Assembly (NCBI GenBank): GCA_038503035.1
Contig: JAVSML010021669.1
Coordinates: 248,001 to 312,000, forward strand
Reading direction: 5' to 3'
DNA length: 64,000 nt
Source of the DNA: Crocodylus rhombifer
Taxonomy: Eukaryota; Chordata; Crocodylia; Crocodylidae
Below the pieces are notes generated by a model. That model made no database searches and was not told the origin of the DNA. It saw only the letters and a list, made by a program, of their open reading frames with translations. Below, piece by piece: positions 28,601 to 40,600 of the stretch. A program made the translations under genes and the position numbers. Numbering within the stretch: position 1 is the first letter of the stretch; every line of letters begins with the position of its first letter.

Positions 28601-31600
28601 TGTTATATAAAACATGGGAACGGTATGGATTTTAGATACTTTCCTAGGCTGGGTGGGAAAGGGAGTACTTCATTAGGGCATCTTGTTAGATTTTGAGTTT
28701 ATTTACTGATCCTTGACTAGTTGAGGCAATTTAAAATGTCAGTAAATAACTCAGTTTTGTGTAGTAATTCTTCCATTATCTATTTTTAAAGTGTTTCTGC
28801 AATGACTATGAAGTTACTCCAGGCATTCTTTAACGCTTCTTGTTTTCTTTCATTACCACTTCCTTCACACACTATCTTCTTTTACACAGCACTTGGTGTG
28901 GGCAGCAAATACAGTTTTAGATCACTTAACTGTTTTGAGACCATGTACTTTTAGTGTGGCTTGAGTGAGGTGTTTAAACCTGTGGGGTCACAATGCCTAA
29001 AATAAACTTTTTGTTTTTGTTTTCGCTGTGCTGTCGCACCATTCTTTTCTATCCAGTAAGCCCTGCTAAGGAAGGACAGTGTATTATACTGGGGGCAAAT
29101 AAAGGAAGACCTTCAGTCAGGTGTTTTACTGTTGAATATTCTAGTAAGAAACATAATGGCATTCCCACCACTTAGTTAACCCTCAACTAGAAGTACTCAT
29201 AAGCACCAGTCCTGTCCTTTTGTTGAGAAGGTGACCCAGTTGGTATTTTTCTTTTGTTCATAGCCACTTTATTGTTGCCTGAACAACACTGATTCTTTGA
29301 CTTCTGTAGAAGCATGTTATTTCATTGATTATAAATGAACGCCAGAAAAACACTGGCAAACATCTAAATGCAGATGAAAAAACTTATTACCTAATTTACA
29401 GACTTTTTTTTTCCAACTGCCTGTAACTCCCGACTTTGACCTTGAAATTGATCCCATTCATAATTTTAATTTAAACTTCAGTAGAATGTGAAAATATAGC
29501 ATATGATTTTTTGGCAAAATTTACATTAATTACTAGAGCTTAGTGTTTCACCACTGAAAGCCTGAGTGGAACTAGGGTCTGATTGCATAGATGTGAACGA
29601 GTCTTTATTAATTTCTCAATACCTGAAAAAATGAAGCTTGCATCATTGGAAAAAGCACTCAGATACATTGGATATGGTAAGTGTTTGCCAGGGGTCACTC
29701 AAAGTCTGTGACTGAGCTGGAAATGTAAACCAGGAATCCTGAGCTTCACTCCAGTTTCTTAGCCCCCTATCCCATTCTTGCTGCCTTTTTTTTTCCTTTT
29801 CTTTTTTTCTTAAGTAAAACTTTGGCTGCTTGGTCCAACTGATTGAAATTTTTCTGTTTTGAAAGGAAGGTCACTTCAAGATTCCAGTGAAAAAGAAAAC
29901 AGTATTTAAAAGGTTTTAAGAAAGTGTTTGTTGGCCAACTTGTCACTTCTTTTCATTGGGTCAGGTATGGTCTGTCTGGAGAAGTTAGGTAAGAGTAACC
30001 ATCTTAAGAAGAAATTGCTAGTTAGTTCATCTACTACCATCACAAAGAGAGGCCTCTCTTAAGGGGAGCTTTCAAACTCATGCTTCTTCCACGTGGAATA
30101 GGAAGTTTGCTTTTCAAGGATCTCATGTGCTAAGATCTTTGCTTATTGATTTGTTCTCTGTTGTTTTTAATGCCAGTTCTTTCAACTTCCCTTCTTTTCA
30201 GGGGCCAGTATGAGATTTATATATTCTTTTGCAGCCATAATCCCTTATATGTGAGATCTTTCTGTTGATGCTTTATTTTCTCTCAAAAGGCCCTGCTGTG
30301 TCAATCTTTTGAGTTCCTAGTACCGTTGAAGGAAAGGACTGTGGTGCACCTTGCAGTGAGCAATACTGTCTGCTTAGTATTTGTCTTTTCAGCGTGTAAT
30401 TTGTTTCACTGCTGTTTCTAGTTACCAGCAAACTCTGTAAGTCCCACTGAAGCTAAATTGTACACCGGCTCAGACTCATGCCTGAATCGTTTTGCTAGTA
30501 GCTGTAGTATGAGATATGAAGAGCAAAGAGGCTGAAGTGTTCTGTCTCTTCAACCACAGAAATAGGTTCTGTTTTAAAAAATGTGTCTATTTTTACCCAC
30601 AGTGATTTCCTGACTGCTCTAGTACATGGTGTTACAAAAACCAGGCTAACAAAATAGTTTTTAAGGAGATTCTAGTAGTGGTATAGATTATTTCATAATA
30701 CATCACAGTTAATAATGTTCACAATACTTTAAATTCTGAACGTTGATAGCACAGAATCACTGTAGCTGCAGAATTTCAGAGAAGGTAAAAATATCTAGAC
30801 AATATAAAAAATTCAAACAAAAAGCCTTCCAGTACCTTTTTTGATCTTTGTTGAACTTGTTGTGTTGTGCATATGTGTAAGTGATGGGCTCTTTAGTTAG
30901 TAACAATACAGAAGTATGTAGTGCTATAAATCTATGCTTGTAGGTCAGTGCTTCATTGAAGTCATACTGTGATCAAGAGTTTGCCTTGGTTTTTCATGTG
31001 ATGGTATTAAAAAACCCTTTTAATTTTTTATCAGTTAAAGGCTGTGTATATGAAGTGCAATATCTAGTTGATGGGGGGGAAAAAAGATTAAATTCTTAGA
31101 CAGTGGCTACCTTTTACATAGATAAATGGCCTTTATTTGGAAAGCGAATGAAATATTAGGTCAATGCCTAATAATACAGGGCATTGCTGGCAGTGAAAAG
31201 ACTACTTTCTTTAGGACAAGAATTGTAGGCCCTTCAGTTTTCCCTCAGTGCAATGGTGTCAAATACCTGGCCTGCAGAAGCAGGTCATCCAGCCCACAGG
31301 GCTTCTTGGGATCCAGAAGGTCCACTGCTGGATACAACCCACAGGGTTGAAAATTCGATGTTGGGGCAAGCAATGGTAGCATTAACCTCTGCAGTTGGCT
31401 GCTGTGTCAGCATGTCCAGCACCTAGAGTAGTTAACAGCATCAGTGAAATTCTGGATTGAGATCTCTATGGAGAAAGCAGTTGTGCAGCCATGTTAACTT
31501 GCTAGGTGCTGGGCACACTGACACAGTGGCTCTAATAGCCATAAGGGCAGCTGCTCACCCAACTGCTGAATTTTCAGGTTGAATTCTCTGCCAGGGATGC

Positions 31601-34600
31601 AGTTCTGTCATTGTGGTGTGAGCTGTGGCAGCATTAACCCCCACGGCTGCTAGAGCCACTGTGTTGGTGGCGCCAGGGGGTTACTACTGCCGCTTGTTTG
31701 CTGTCGAGGTGCCTTTTCTGACCCATAAAAGCTTTGATTTCTGGATCCATACCATAGGGTCAAATGAATTTGACACCCCTGCCTTACCATAACTAAAACA
31801 TTTCAAGATCTGGTATAAATTCCTACATGTAATAAATGTTACCGAACTCTATTTTTTTACATTGTTAAATCATACCTGCTCTGATGTGTATCCTTGGTTC
31901 CAGAGCATTTTTGTGTTAAGCTGGATTTCTTTGGTCTTTTGTCTCCTCAAAAGAAACACGTCCTTTAGATGTAGATTTTGTAACCAGTCAGTAGATAGTT
32001 CTGCACCTAGGGCACAAAAATATCCAGCACACATACTGGCTGGGAAGTGACCCTCTCAGCAGCACGGAAGTGGAAAGGGATCTCGGAGTCATAGTGAACT
32101 CCAAGATGAACATGAGTCGGCAGTGTGATGAAATCATCAGCAAAGCTAACCACACTTTATCATGCATCAGCAGATGCATGACAGAGATCGAAGGAGGTGA
32201 TACTTCCCCACTATGTGGCATTGGTCAGATTACAGTTGGAGTACTGCATCCAGTTTTGGATGTCATACTTCAAGAAGGATGTTGATAGACATGAGAGGGT
32301 CCAGAAGAGAGCCACTCGTATGGTTAGGGGCTTACAGGACAAGCCCTATGACTTCTTCAGCCTCTGCAAGAGACGGGTGAATGGTAATTTCGTGGCTACC
32401 TACAAATTCATTAGGGGGACGCAGCAAGGGATCAGAGGTGCTCTGTTCACCAGGGTGCCTCTTGGCGTAACAAGGAACAATGGTCACAAACTGACAGAGC
32501 AGATTTAGGCTAAATATCAGGAAAAACTTCTTCACGGTAAGGGTGGCCAAAATTTGGAATGGGCTTCCAAGGGAGATGGTGCTCTCCCCTACCTTCGGGG
32601 TCTTTAAGAGAAGGCTGGATAGGCATCTGGCTGGGGTCATGTGACCCCAGCATTCTTTCCAGCCATGCCAGGGGGTCAGACTCGATGATCTGTTGAGGTC
32701 CCTTCCAACCCTACTAACTATGAAACTATGATATTACCTTATTACAAACAGAATAGTAACACTTGTTTGTCCTGTCATGAACACAATGTGGAATCTTTGA
32801 ATTAAAATGTTTGCAACTTAAAGCAGCCACAACTTTTTACTGTGTGAAAAAAGATACACTGTTTGTTTCTTTCTAAAAATGCTAGTTGGGATACCAGATT
32901 GCAGATAATGTACTAAACCAGGATGTGTATGTAATGTTGGCTAATTAAAGAAAAGTTTGTCATGAGTTCACTGAAGTTGCATCCAAATAATGGGACTTTT
33001 GTAATGAAGCAGGTTAAGTGAACATAGTCTGTTCATATATGGAAATGTTACAGTGTTTTGCTTTGGAAACAACAGTACGGATGCTAATATTTTCAAACTG
33101 TTTTGGAACTTTGTGGTGAGAGAGAACCACTTGTTTAGGTTTAGAGACAGAAAGCTTTCCTAGACATTTTCTTTCCACCTTGTAGAACTCTTTAGTGAGG
33201 CTGCTGTTACCAGATTTTTTTTTCTTCCAAAATATTCAGCATCCTGGCACTAATTCAGCAAAATATTGAAACACATTCTTAAGTTTAAGGGTGTGAGTAG
33301 CTCCATTGAATTCATATGCTTTCATGAGTTGGGGCTTGAGTGCTCAATACCTACAGGATTGACCTCTCTGCCTGAGCAGTAGCAGAAATCAAAAGATTCC
33401 TTGGAAATTAAATTAGATTCCTTGGAATAAATTAGAAAAGTAAAGAAAATTAGGCTAAACTGCGCTGATTTATTTTTTTAGCTGAGCTGTAGAAAGAATA
33501 GATTGTAAGTAGCAAAATGAGTTATTTGTTTTAGAAATAGATAAATGTGTATGGTTTACATAATTAGAGAGAACTATAATTGTTCCCTAGCTTCAAGTAG
33601 ATATAAAGTATTGAGCAAGTAATAGCAAATGGAATACAGGAGGAAGTTTTAGGTTGATAGCGGGGGTCGGCAATCTCCACCCATGCTTTGGCTTGGCATG
33701 TCAGAGGCAGGGGAGCTGTGAGGGGCCTGATCCTCATTACTGGCAGCAACTGCACACGTGCTCCTGGGCACATGGCAGGGGAGGGGCCAGGATTGCGCTG
33801 CCCCAGCCACCTCCTCACCATGCGCTGCACTGCATGTGTATCTGCTGATGCCGGGACTATGGAGCCTGGCACAACTTTTTGTAGCCTGTCCACTGCCTGC
33901 TGCAGCTGCCCAGAGCTTGGATCAGCTGTGGCAGGCAGCAAGGAGGCTGCAAACAGCTGCACCAGGCTCCACAGCCCTGGTATTGACTCCATGGTTGCAG
34001 CTTCATGCATGCCTCTGGGCACACAGCTGGGACAGGGTTTGAGGCAGCACAACTCTGGTCCCTCCCCTGTCATCCATCCCAAGGTGCACATGCAACTGAT
34101 GCCACTACAAAGCCAGGTCAGGGAACCCAGTGCAGCAGTTTGCTGCCTCCCACAGCCATCTGGGGCTCTGGGCAGCTGCAGCAGGCAGGTTGCAAACAGC
34201 TACACTGGACTCAGGGTTGCACTGCACTTGGGTCCCTTCGTGGCCATGTGCCAGAGCTGGGCACAGAGCCACAGAGCTGGTGCCAGGGCTGTGGAGTGCA
34301 GTGCAGCTGTTTGTAGCTTCCCAGCTGCAGCTGGCCTGCATTCTGGGCAGCTGCTGCCTGCCACAGCCTGGGCTGCTTGCAGCCTCCCAGCTGCTTGCTG
34401 CTAACAGCCTGGGCTCTGTGGCTGGTGGCAGCTGCCTAGAACCCAGCCTGGCTGTGGCGTGCTGAGGAAAATGGCCTTGTGTGCCATACTCTGGCACACG
34501 TGCCAGGGGTTGCCGATCCCTGGTTTATAGCACTGTCGTCACTCATGTATGCATAATTTGTTGCCATCCATTCTCTATGTTATCTGTAATGATTCGCTTC

Positions 34601-37600
34601 TCTTTGCTGAATATAAATAAACACAGGAAAATTTAGTCATGCTTCATTTTGTGCTTCAGCTTTTTAAAAATTTGTCAATATAGATTGTTTACTACAATAA
34701 ATAAATGATTGTGTATTGTCATGATTAATTGCAAGCTTTTGTTGTCAACTTATCTAGAAACAGCAACTAATTTTTAACATTACATTTTTCTACCAGTGAT
34801 AATTGAGTGGAATCCATTAGAAATCGATACATATTAACTGTGTTAAATGTTTGATTGTTCCTAAATAATTCATAACATTTTACATTTTATTTAATATGGT
34901 TATCCTTAATTTGCTTACCAGTTATAAGTGGTGAAGTGCATTAATATATAATAACTTTAAGTAAAATAAAATCTAATTCTCCATCTTCCTCATATTTCTA
35001 AAAATTCAAATTGTTACAGCACCTTGTACAGAAACATTTAAATATTGATGATGACCCATTCTAATCTTTTGGAAAGTACAGAGACAGTATAGTATAGTAT
35101 AGTATATAGTTTATAGTGTATATATAATACTAGCGGAAGGATCCATTCTTTGCCTGGGTTGTTATTTTTGTAGTTGCAGTTTTTGTTTCTTTTCCAAGAA
35201 CTTAGTACAACATATTTAGGTAAAAAAATATAGTTTATTTTTAAAGAACATAGTACAGCATATTAAATATGTAGTGTGGAGCAACATTTCAAATGAATGA
35301 TCTTTATTTAGAACTTATTTATAAACCATCTTCATGGTGTTTCCTATTGGCTCCAGTATACACAACCTTCTTCGCATACCACCTCTGGAGCAGGCCACAT
35401 ATAACTGTCTGTGTGAAAAGCGTTGTTCCCTTAAATAGTCACTGGAAGCCCCAAAAAGGGTCAAGTGAAAAATATCCCACCTTGAATTTTCTTTGGGTAG
35501 TATTCAGAAATTTTGGAAGGCTTAGAGTAGATAGGACCATCCATTCTCAAGTTATAAGTGAACATACAGATAGACACTTCATTATTATGAAATGACAGTT
35601 GAACTGAATTCACTGCACCTAAAATGGAGTGGTACCAGTTTGTGATCTGACAAGTGGAGTAATCCCAGTCACTGGAAACACCAACAAAGGCCAAGTGAAA
35701 AATAACCTGCCTAGAATTTTCCTCGGGTGTTGTTCAGTAATTTTGGAAGGTTTGGAATAGATGGGACCAGCCATTCTCAACTTAGAAATGAACATACATA
35801 CAGACATACACTTCGTTTTATACATATAGATGCGTGTCCAGTGTTAGTCTAATGAACTTCTGAACAGACCAGACTTTTTTTTTAGATAAGCAATTGCTTC
35901 CAAATAACTTCTTTCTTAGCACAACTAAATCTTGAAACTTTCTGATACTTGCATTGTAATCAAGAGTACGGAAACATTTTAACACTATAACAATTAACTT
36001 TCTTTGAAAATTAATATTAAAGGTAGTAAGACCTGAAAGTCAGAATGACTGCCTATTTATGATTGTTATGCATCCCAATGTTTTTTGTGTGTAGCTTTAA
36101 GTTGCTACTTTTGGATCTTCTATCCAAAACCATAAACCTGTCAATAAAAGATGCATGGTACATTTGTATTATATTACAAGGGAATTATGTATCCTTCTGA
36201 TAATGCCTAGAAAGATTGTGTCATTGTAACCTTGATTAAAATTATTAGAATCTTTGATAGAAAAAAATCATTTTTTAATTTGGCAGTAATTTTCTCTGCT
36301 CTTGAAAATAAATTGAAAATATATTTTACTATTTACAGATGTATGGAGCCTGGGGGTCATCCTTTTCATGTTGGTATGTGGACAGCCACCATTCCAAGAA
36401 GCAAATGACAGTGAAACTCTGACTATGATAATGGACTGCAAATACACAGTGCCATCACATGTGTCCAAAGAATGTAAAGAGTAAGTAAAGCTTTAAGTAA
36501 CTTGGTGGAACATTGATAGGCATGTTGGATGTTACTAACGAACTCAGCTATTTTAGGTGGACTGACATTTTATTTTTATCACTGATTTGTTAGAGCTCCC
36601 AAAACTGAAATTCCATACCATTTTATTGATGGACAAACATGCTTTGACTCATAAGATATAACATGTAGACCTTTTCTCTAATTGTTGACCTTCTTTAATT
36701 TTTTTTCTCACCATCTATTAAGTGCACAGTTATTACTAGGGACCTACCTAAATTGCAGTGGAAGTGTGCTATGCAGTGGCTTGTTTAATCTTGCTTTTTT
36801 CACTTTTCTCCCTCCCTCCCCCTCCACCGCTGATTGGTGGAAGGGCCCTTGTGGTCTCACCTCTTGCTGCTGATTGGCAGGAAGGCAAAAACTGGTTTTA
36901 AATATGCTTCAGTTTTTGCCTCCTGGCTGACCAACAACGGGGCCACTGGGGCTCAGCCAATCAGCGGTAGGAGGTACTTGGTTATTACCATTTCTTTATT
37001 CTCTTTGCATCTTTCACCTTTTGTAATCAAAGTTCATTGTATTTATTCCTTTTTAAATGTTTTGAGCCTTAGACCTTCCATGTATTTGTTTATATGCCAT
37101 TTTTGTTTTGCTTTATTAGGGAAAAGTGTATATATTTTAAAGGTACGTGTATTTTATATGTCACTCTATAAAAGGTCTGAGACACTGCTAAGCAACTTCA
37201 AGTGGTGGCCTGAGTAGTCTGAAAATACTTATAAGAAGAATGATTGGTGGGGAGGGTGGGAACACGACACCAGAATTGTTCTAAGTCAGGGCTGTACTAC
37301 TTGCAAGCAGCTGGGGGACGCCATGTCTTGCAGGCCACACCATTGAGCAGCTATGGGCACCCAGGGGCACACACCACATGCCACCTCCTGCTGCACTATG
37401 TGCCCTAGTGCCCCCCTACCTTGCACTGTCTGCCTGGGCTCCCCACCTCACCTTAAGCTCCCTAGCTTCCCTGCTACATTGCACCTCTCAGGCATCATCC
37501 TGAGCCCCATCACTATGGGCTGTGCCACATTGTCCCACCCTACCCCCTGGGCAGAGGGAGAGGTAACCCAGAAAGCCCAGCACTTCCATAGACAAAGCAA

Positions 37601-40600
37601 TGAGAGAGGCAGAAGTCAAGTGGGAGCCCCTGGTCTAACTGGTTGTTCAAGAATGTTGCCTCTAGTTGTCACACTCAGGAATACTGCATCAGACTTTTTT
37701 CCTTATTTCCGATTCAAGTTGCAGCCGGAAATCAACATATTAGGTCTTCAGGACAATTTCTCTATGCAAATACCATATGCCACCAGGGAATTATGATTCA
37801 TATTGAGAGGCCTGTTCTGGGATGTTCACTGATGCCCTTTAGTGATTTTGATGTGTTCCAGTACTTCCATATGTTGGAGATTGATGCATGACACTTTCAA
37901 CTCTAGTATGATTAATACAATCCCTATTACATTAGAGTCCCTCTCAGTTGGAACCTTTCACTAAGCATAACTGAAGTCCTGATTAGTGATAGATTATCTC
38001 TTTGTGACATTGCCTTGAATATCCTTGGGCCTAGAAGACATTAAGGTTCCATTTGTGTCGAACACTAGAATTCAAAGCAGAACCTGAGCTTTTCAGTGGT
38101 CCAAGGGAATGCTTTCCCTCTTACAGCTGTAGTTTTTAACAGCCACGCCTATACTCACATATGACCTGTGTAGTCGATTGAAATTTCTTGTGCTGCTATT
38201 GGTGTTATCCCTGAGCCGTAGCTATTTTTGTGTTGCAGTAATCAGTATTTAGGATTATGAGTGATACAGGAAAGCTGTTCTAGTGAGACATTTCTGTGCT
38301 ATTAACAATTACCAATCTAAGGCAAGTTTTAAAAAAGAGAAAGAAGATGCAGCTATCCAAAATGGGGCTACCTATATGCATAGTGTATGTAATGCTCAGT
38401 GTCTTCAAGTCTCTTCCCCAATAAAAAATGGGCAGTCCTCTTTACATTTAGTCTTCATTTCCCATTTAGAATTGAAACCTGCTTATATAGAACTTAGTAT
38501 TTTCTAATATTTGAACAAAGGCTGGTAATTTTGCCATATCACATCTCATCTTTTGGAGATGGGGGTGAGGGTTGGAATGATGAGGTCACCTACCAGATCT
38601 GGCAAGTGTGATTAGCAGTTACATTTTTAGTGACTACATTCATTGGGAACACAGGAGGATATTCTGCTGAACATCCTCAGTGCCAGAGAGGTGTGTGGAG
38701 TCCTAGGGATCTCTTCTGGGTTTTTGATTGTTTGTTTGTTTTTAACCTTAGTACTGATGATAGGCTCTGCATACTTGCATTCTTTAACAGAAGATACAGT
38801 GAAGATTTGGGAGCTAACATGTGGGGCAGAACATCTTTTGGAGAAAAGGGAAGAGACCTTATTAGCAAGGCAGTGGAGAACAGTCTCATCCTTTTGCTTT
38901 CATAGATCTCATGCAGTTATGTTTTTGGGGCAGGGGGTGGGGGGCTTGAAAATTAAAAAGGAAAGATGTAGGATGGTTATTCAGTATATAATTCTCCTTT
39001 TAATGATATTTGCAGTTTTTAGGTGTAATCGGTGCAAGCAGTAGGGGCACCCCTCTTGTTCATATCTCTAACCATATCTCAGTCCTCATATTAAAAGAAA
39101 AATTAACCTGAGGTACGTACTGGCTTATTTGCAGTTGTGCTACCCCGCAAGCTGGTACAAGAATAAAACCATGCCTTAGAATTGCATTATTTCCTTACTT
39201 TTTACACTGCAGGATAGTATGTAAGGTTTGAGCAAGAACCTCAGCATTGAACAGCCATCTCCATATCCTGGCACTGTGCAGAGCAGTTAATAAGGGTGAA
39301 TGCTGTAATTTGCTAGGGCATATACTGAAATTCCACATGATGGTCAAGTGGAGAGGTGCTAGTTAGATAATATCCTTTCTCTGTACCTTCTATAGCAGTT
39401 TGTGAGCTTTAATTACATTTCTCCCTGCCAGAAGCTGGAGACATAACATTGACTTAACATGAAACCAACAGATAAACTTGTCATTGGAGGATCCTAAACA
39501 ATTTTTTTCTTCACAGAGGGGGCCAGCTGTCTGTCCTCTCTCTTATTGGCAGTGAAGAAACCTAGTATCTGGTACCTACCTTAAAATAAAGCAGTCCTGC
39601 TTTCTTTGCATTTCCATATTCTTGTTGAAAATAGCAAATGTATTAATAATATTAAACAACATCTAAAATATTAGTAGCATCTACCAGCTAAGCAGCTTGG
39701 GACCCTACCATGAATATTGCTTTACATCCTATAGAAAACGAAAGGCAGAAGTTAAGAGCCCAAGTAAATGAAAGGGAAACTGTAGAGAGTGCTGGTTGCC
39801 GTTTTGAAGCCAATTTATTCATTTTAGTTTGGTGGTGTTATTCAGAATACCTTTTGACTGTAGTTTCAGTGTCCAGTTATGTCACAATTGCATTATTCTT
39901 ACTGGAAGGCGTCTAAAGGGGCTGCTGTGAACTGAGAGTAACAGAGGGACAGCAGTGCATTCCTAGTGTTGCTGTGATGGCTACTTTCCACACATGCTAG
40001 CACATTGCATTTATAGATTTATTTTCTGTTCACAGTCTAATTACACGGATGTTGCAGAGAGACCCAAAGCGAAGGGCATCTTTGGAAGAGATTGAAAATC
40101 ATGCATGGCTCCAAGGAGTTGATCCATCACCTGCAACAAAATACAATATCCCTCTTGTTTCATATAAAAACTTATCTGAGGAAGAACACAACAGTATAAT
40201 ACAACGCATGGTCCTTGGTGATATAGCAGATCGAGATACAATAGTAGAGTAAGTTATTGGTTGATAAATTTAACATTATGATTTCGGTTGCAAATGCAGC
40301 CATAGAAATTGTCTGTCCAATACCAGAGACAAAACAGAGACCATTGATTCTGTGAGAGAGTTTAGTTATGTCATGTCTTGAAAAGGCATTGACTAAATCT
40401 GATAGATAAATTTAAGTATGGTACTTTGCTGAAAAATAATGCTATAAAGATTAGCATTGTGGGATTCTGTTTTTAAAGTCCCCCTGCTTACATTTCAAAT
40501 CCGTTCAGTTTACAGGTAAAAAGTTTTAAGTCCACTTGGGGCTTAAGGGTGATTTATTTTAATAGAACAAGGCAAGTGTAGTCACAGCCTTACATTATTG

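Larger units (their letters stand above)
7668..36338 (+). other. SNRK: SNRK intron after coding exon 1 (28.7 kb)
   Basis: The donor is GTAAGT at 7668 and the acceptor is TATTTACAG ending at 36338. Most repeats in the window lie here and are listed separately: CR1 pieces, a SINE, hAT-like elements, fold-back elements and the assembly gap. Between them, the sequence from 7668 to 10085, 10166 to 15857, 19000 to 22440, 23650 to 26370 and 26470 to 31250 is AT-rich and shows nothing I can name. The GC-richer patches at about 11500-11760, 14160-14430 and 20940-21190 look like unclassified repeats, not exons. Confidence 0.85.
36481..40035 (+). other. SNRK: SNRK intron after coding exon 2
   Basis: It contains a CCAAT-bearing fold-back (36735-36980) and a hAT-like MITE (37287-37632). 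From 37640 to 40035 the sequence is AT-rich and shows nothing I can name. Confidence 0.85.

Noticed and set aside
32070..32508. Two open frames that look like a small gene
   Set aside because: The text is the decayed C-terminus of CR1 ORF2 split by a frame shift, so it is a retrotransposon relic.
33688..34404. 238-codon open frame (+), and a 175-codon frame on the minus strand
   Set aside because: Inside the 33661-34522 element. The translation is repetitive Cys/Ala/Ser/Leu text from CAGCTGC blocks, with no known domain.
37353..37796. 147-codon open frame (+)
   Set aside because: It starts within the hAT-like MITE at 37287-37632 and runs into intron. No domain or splice context.
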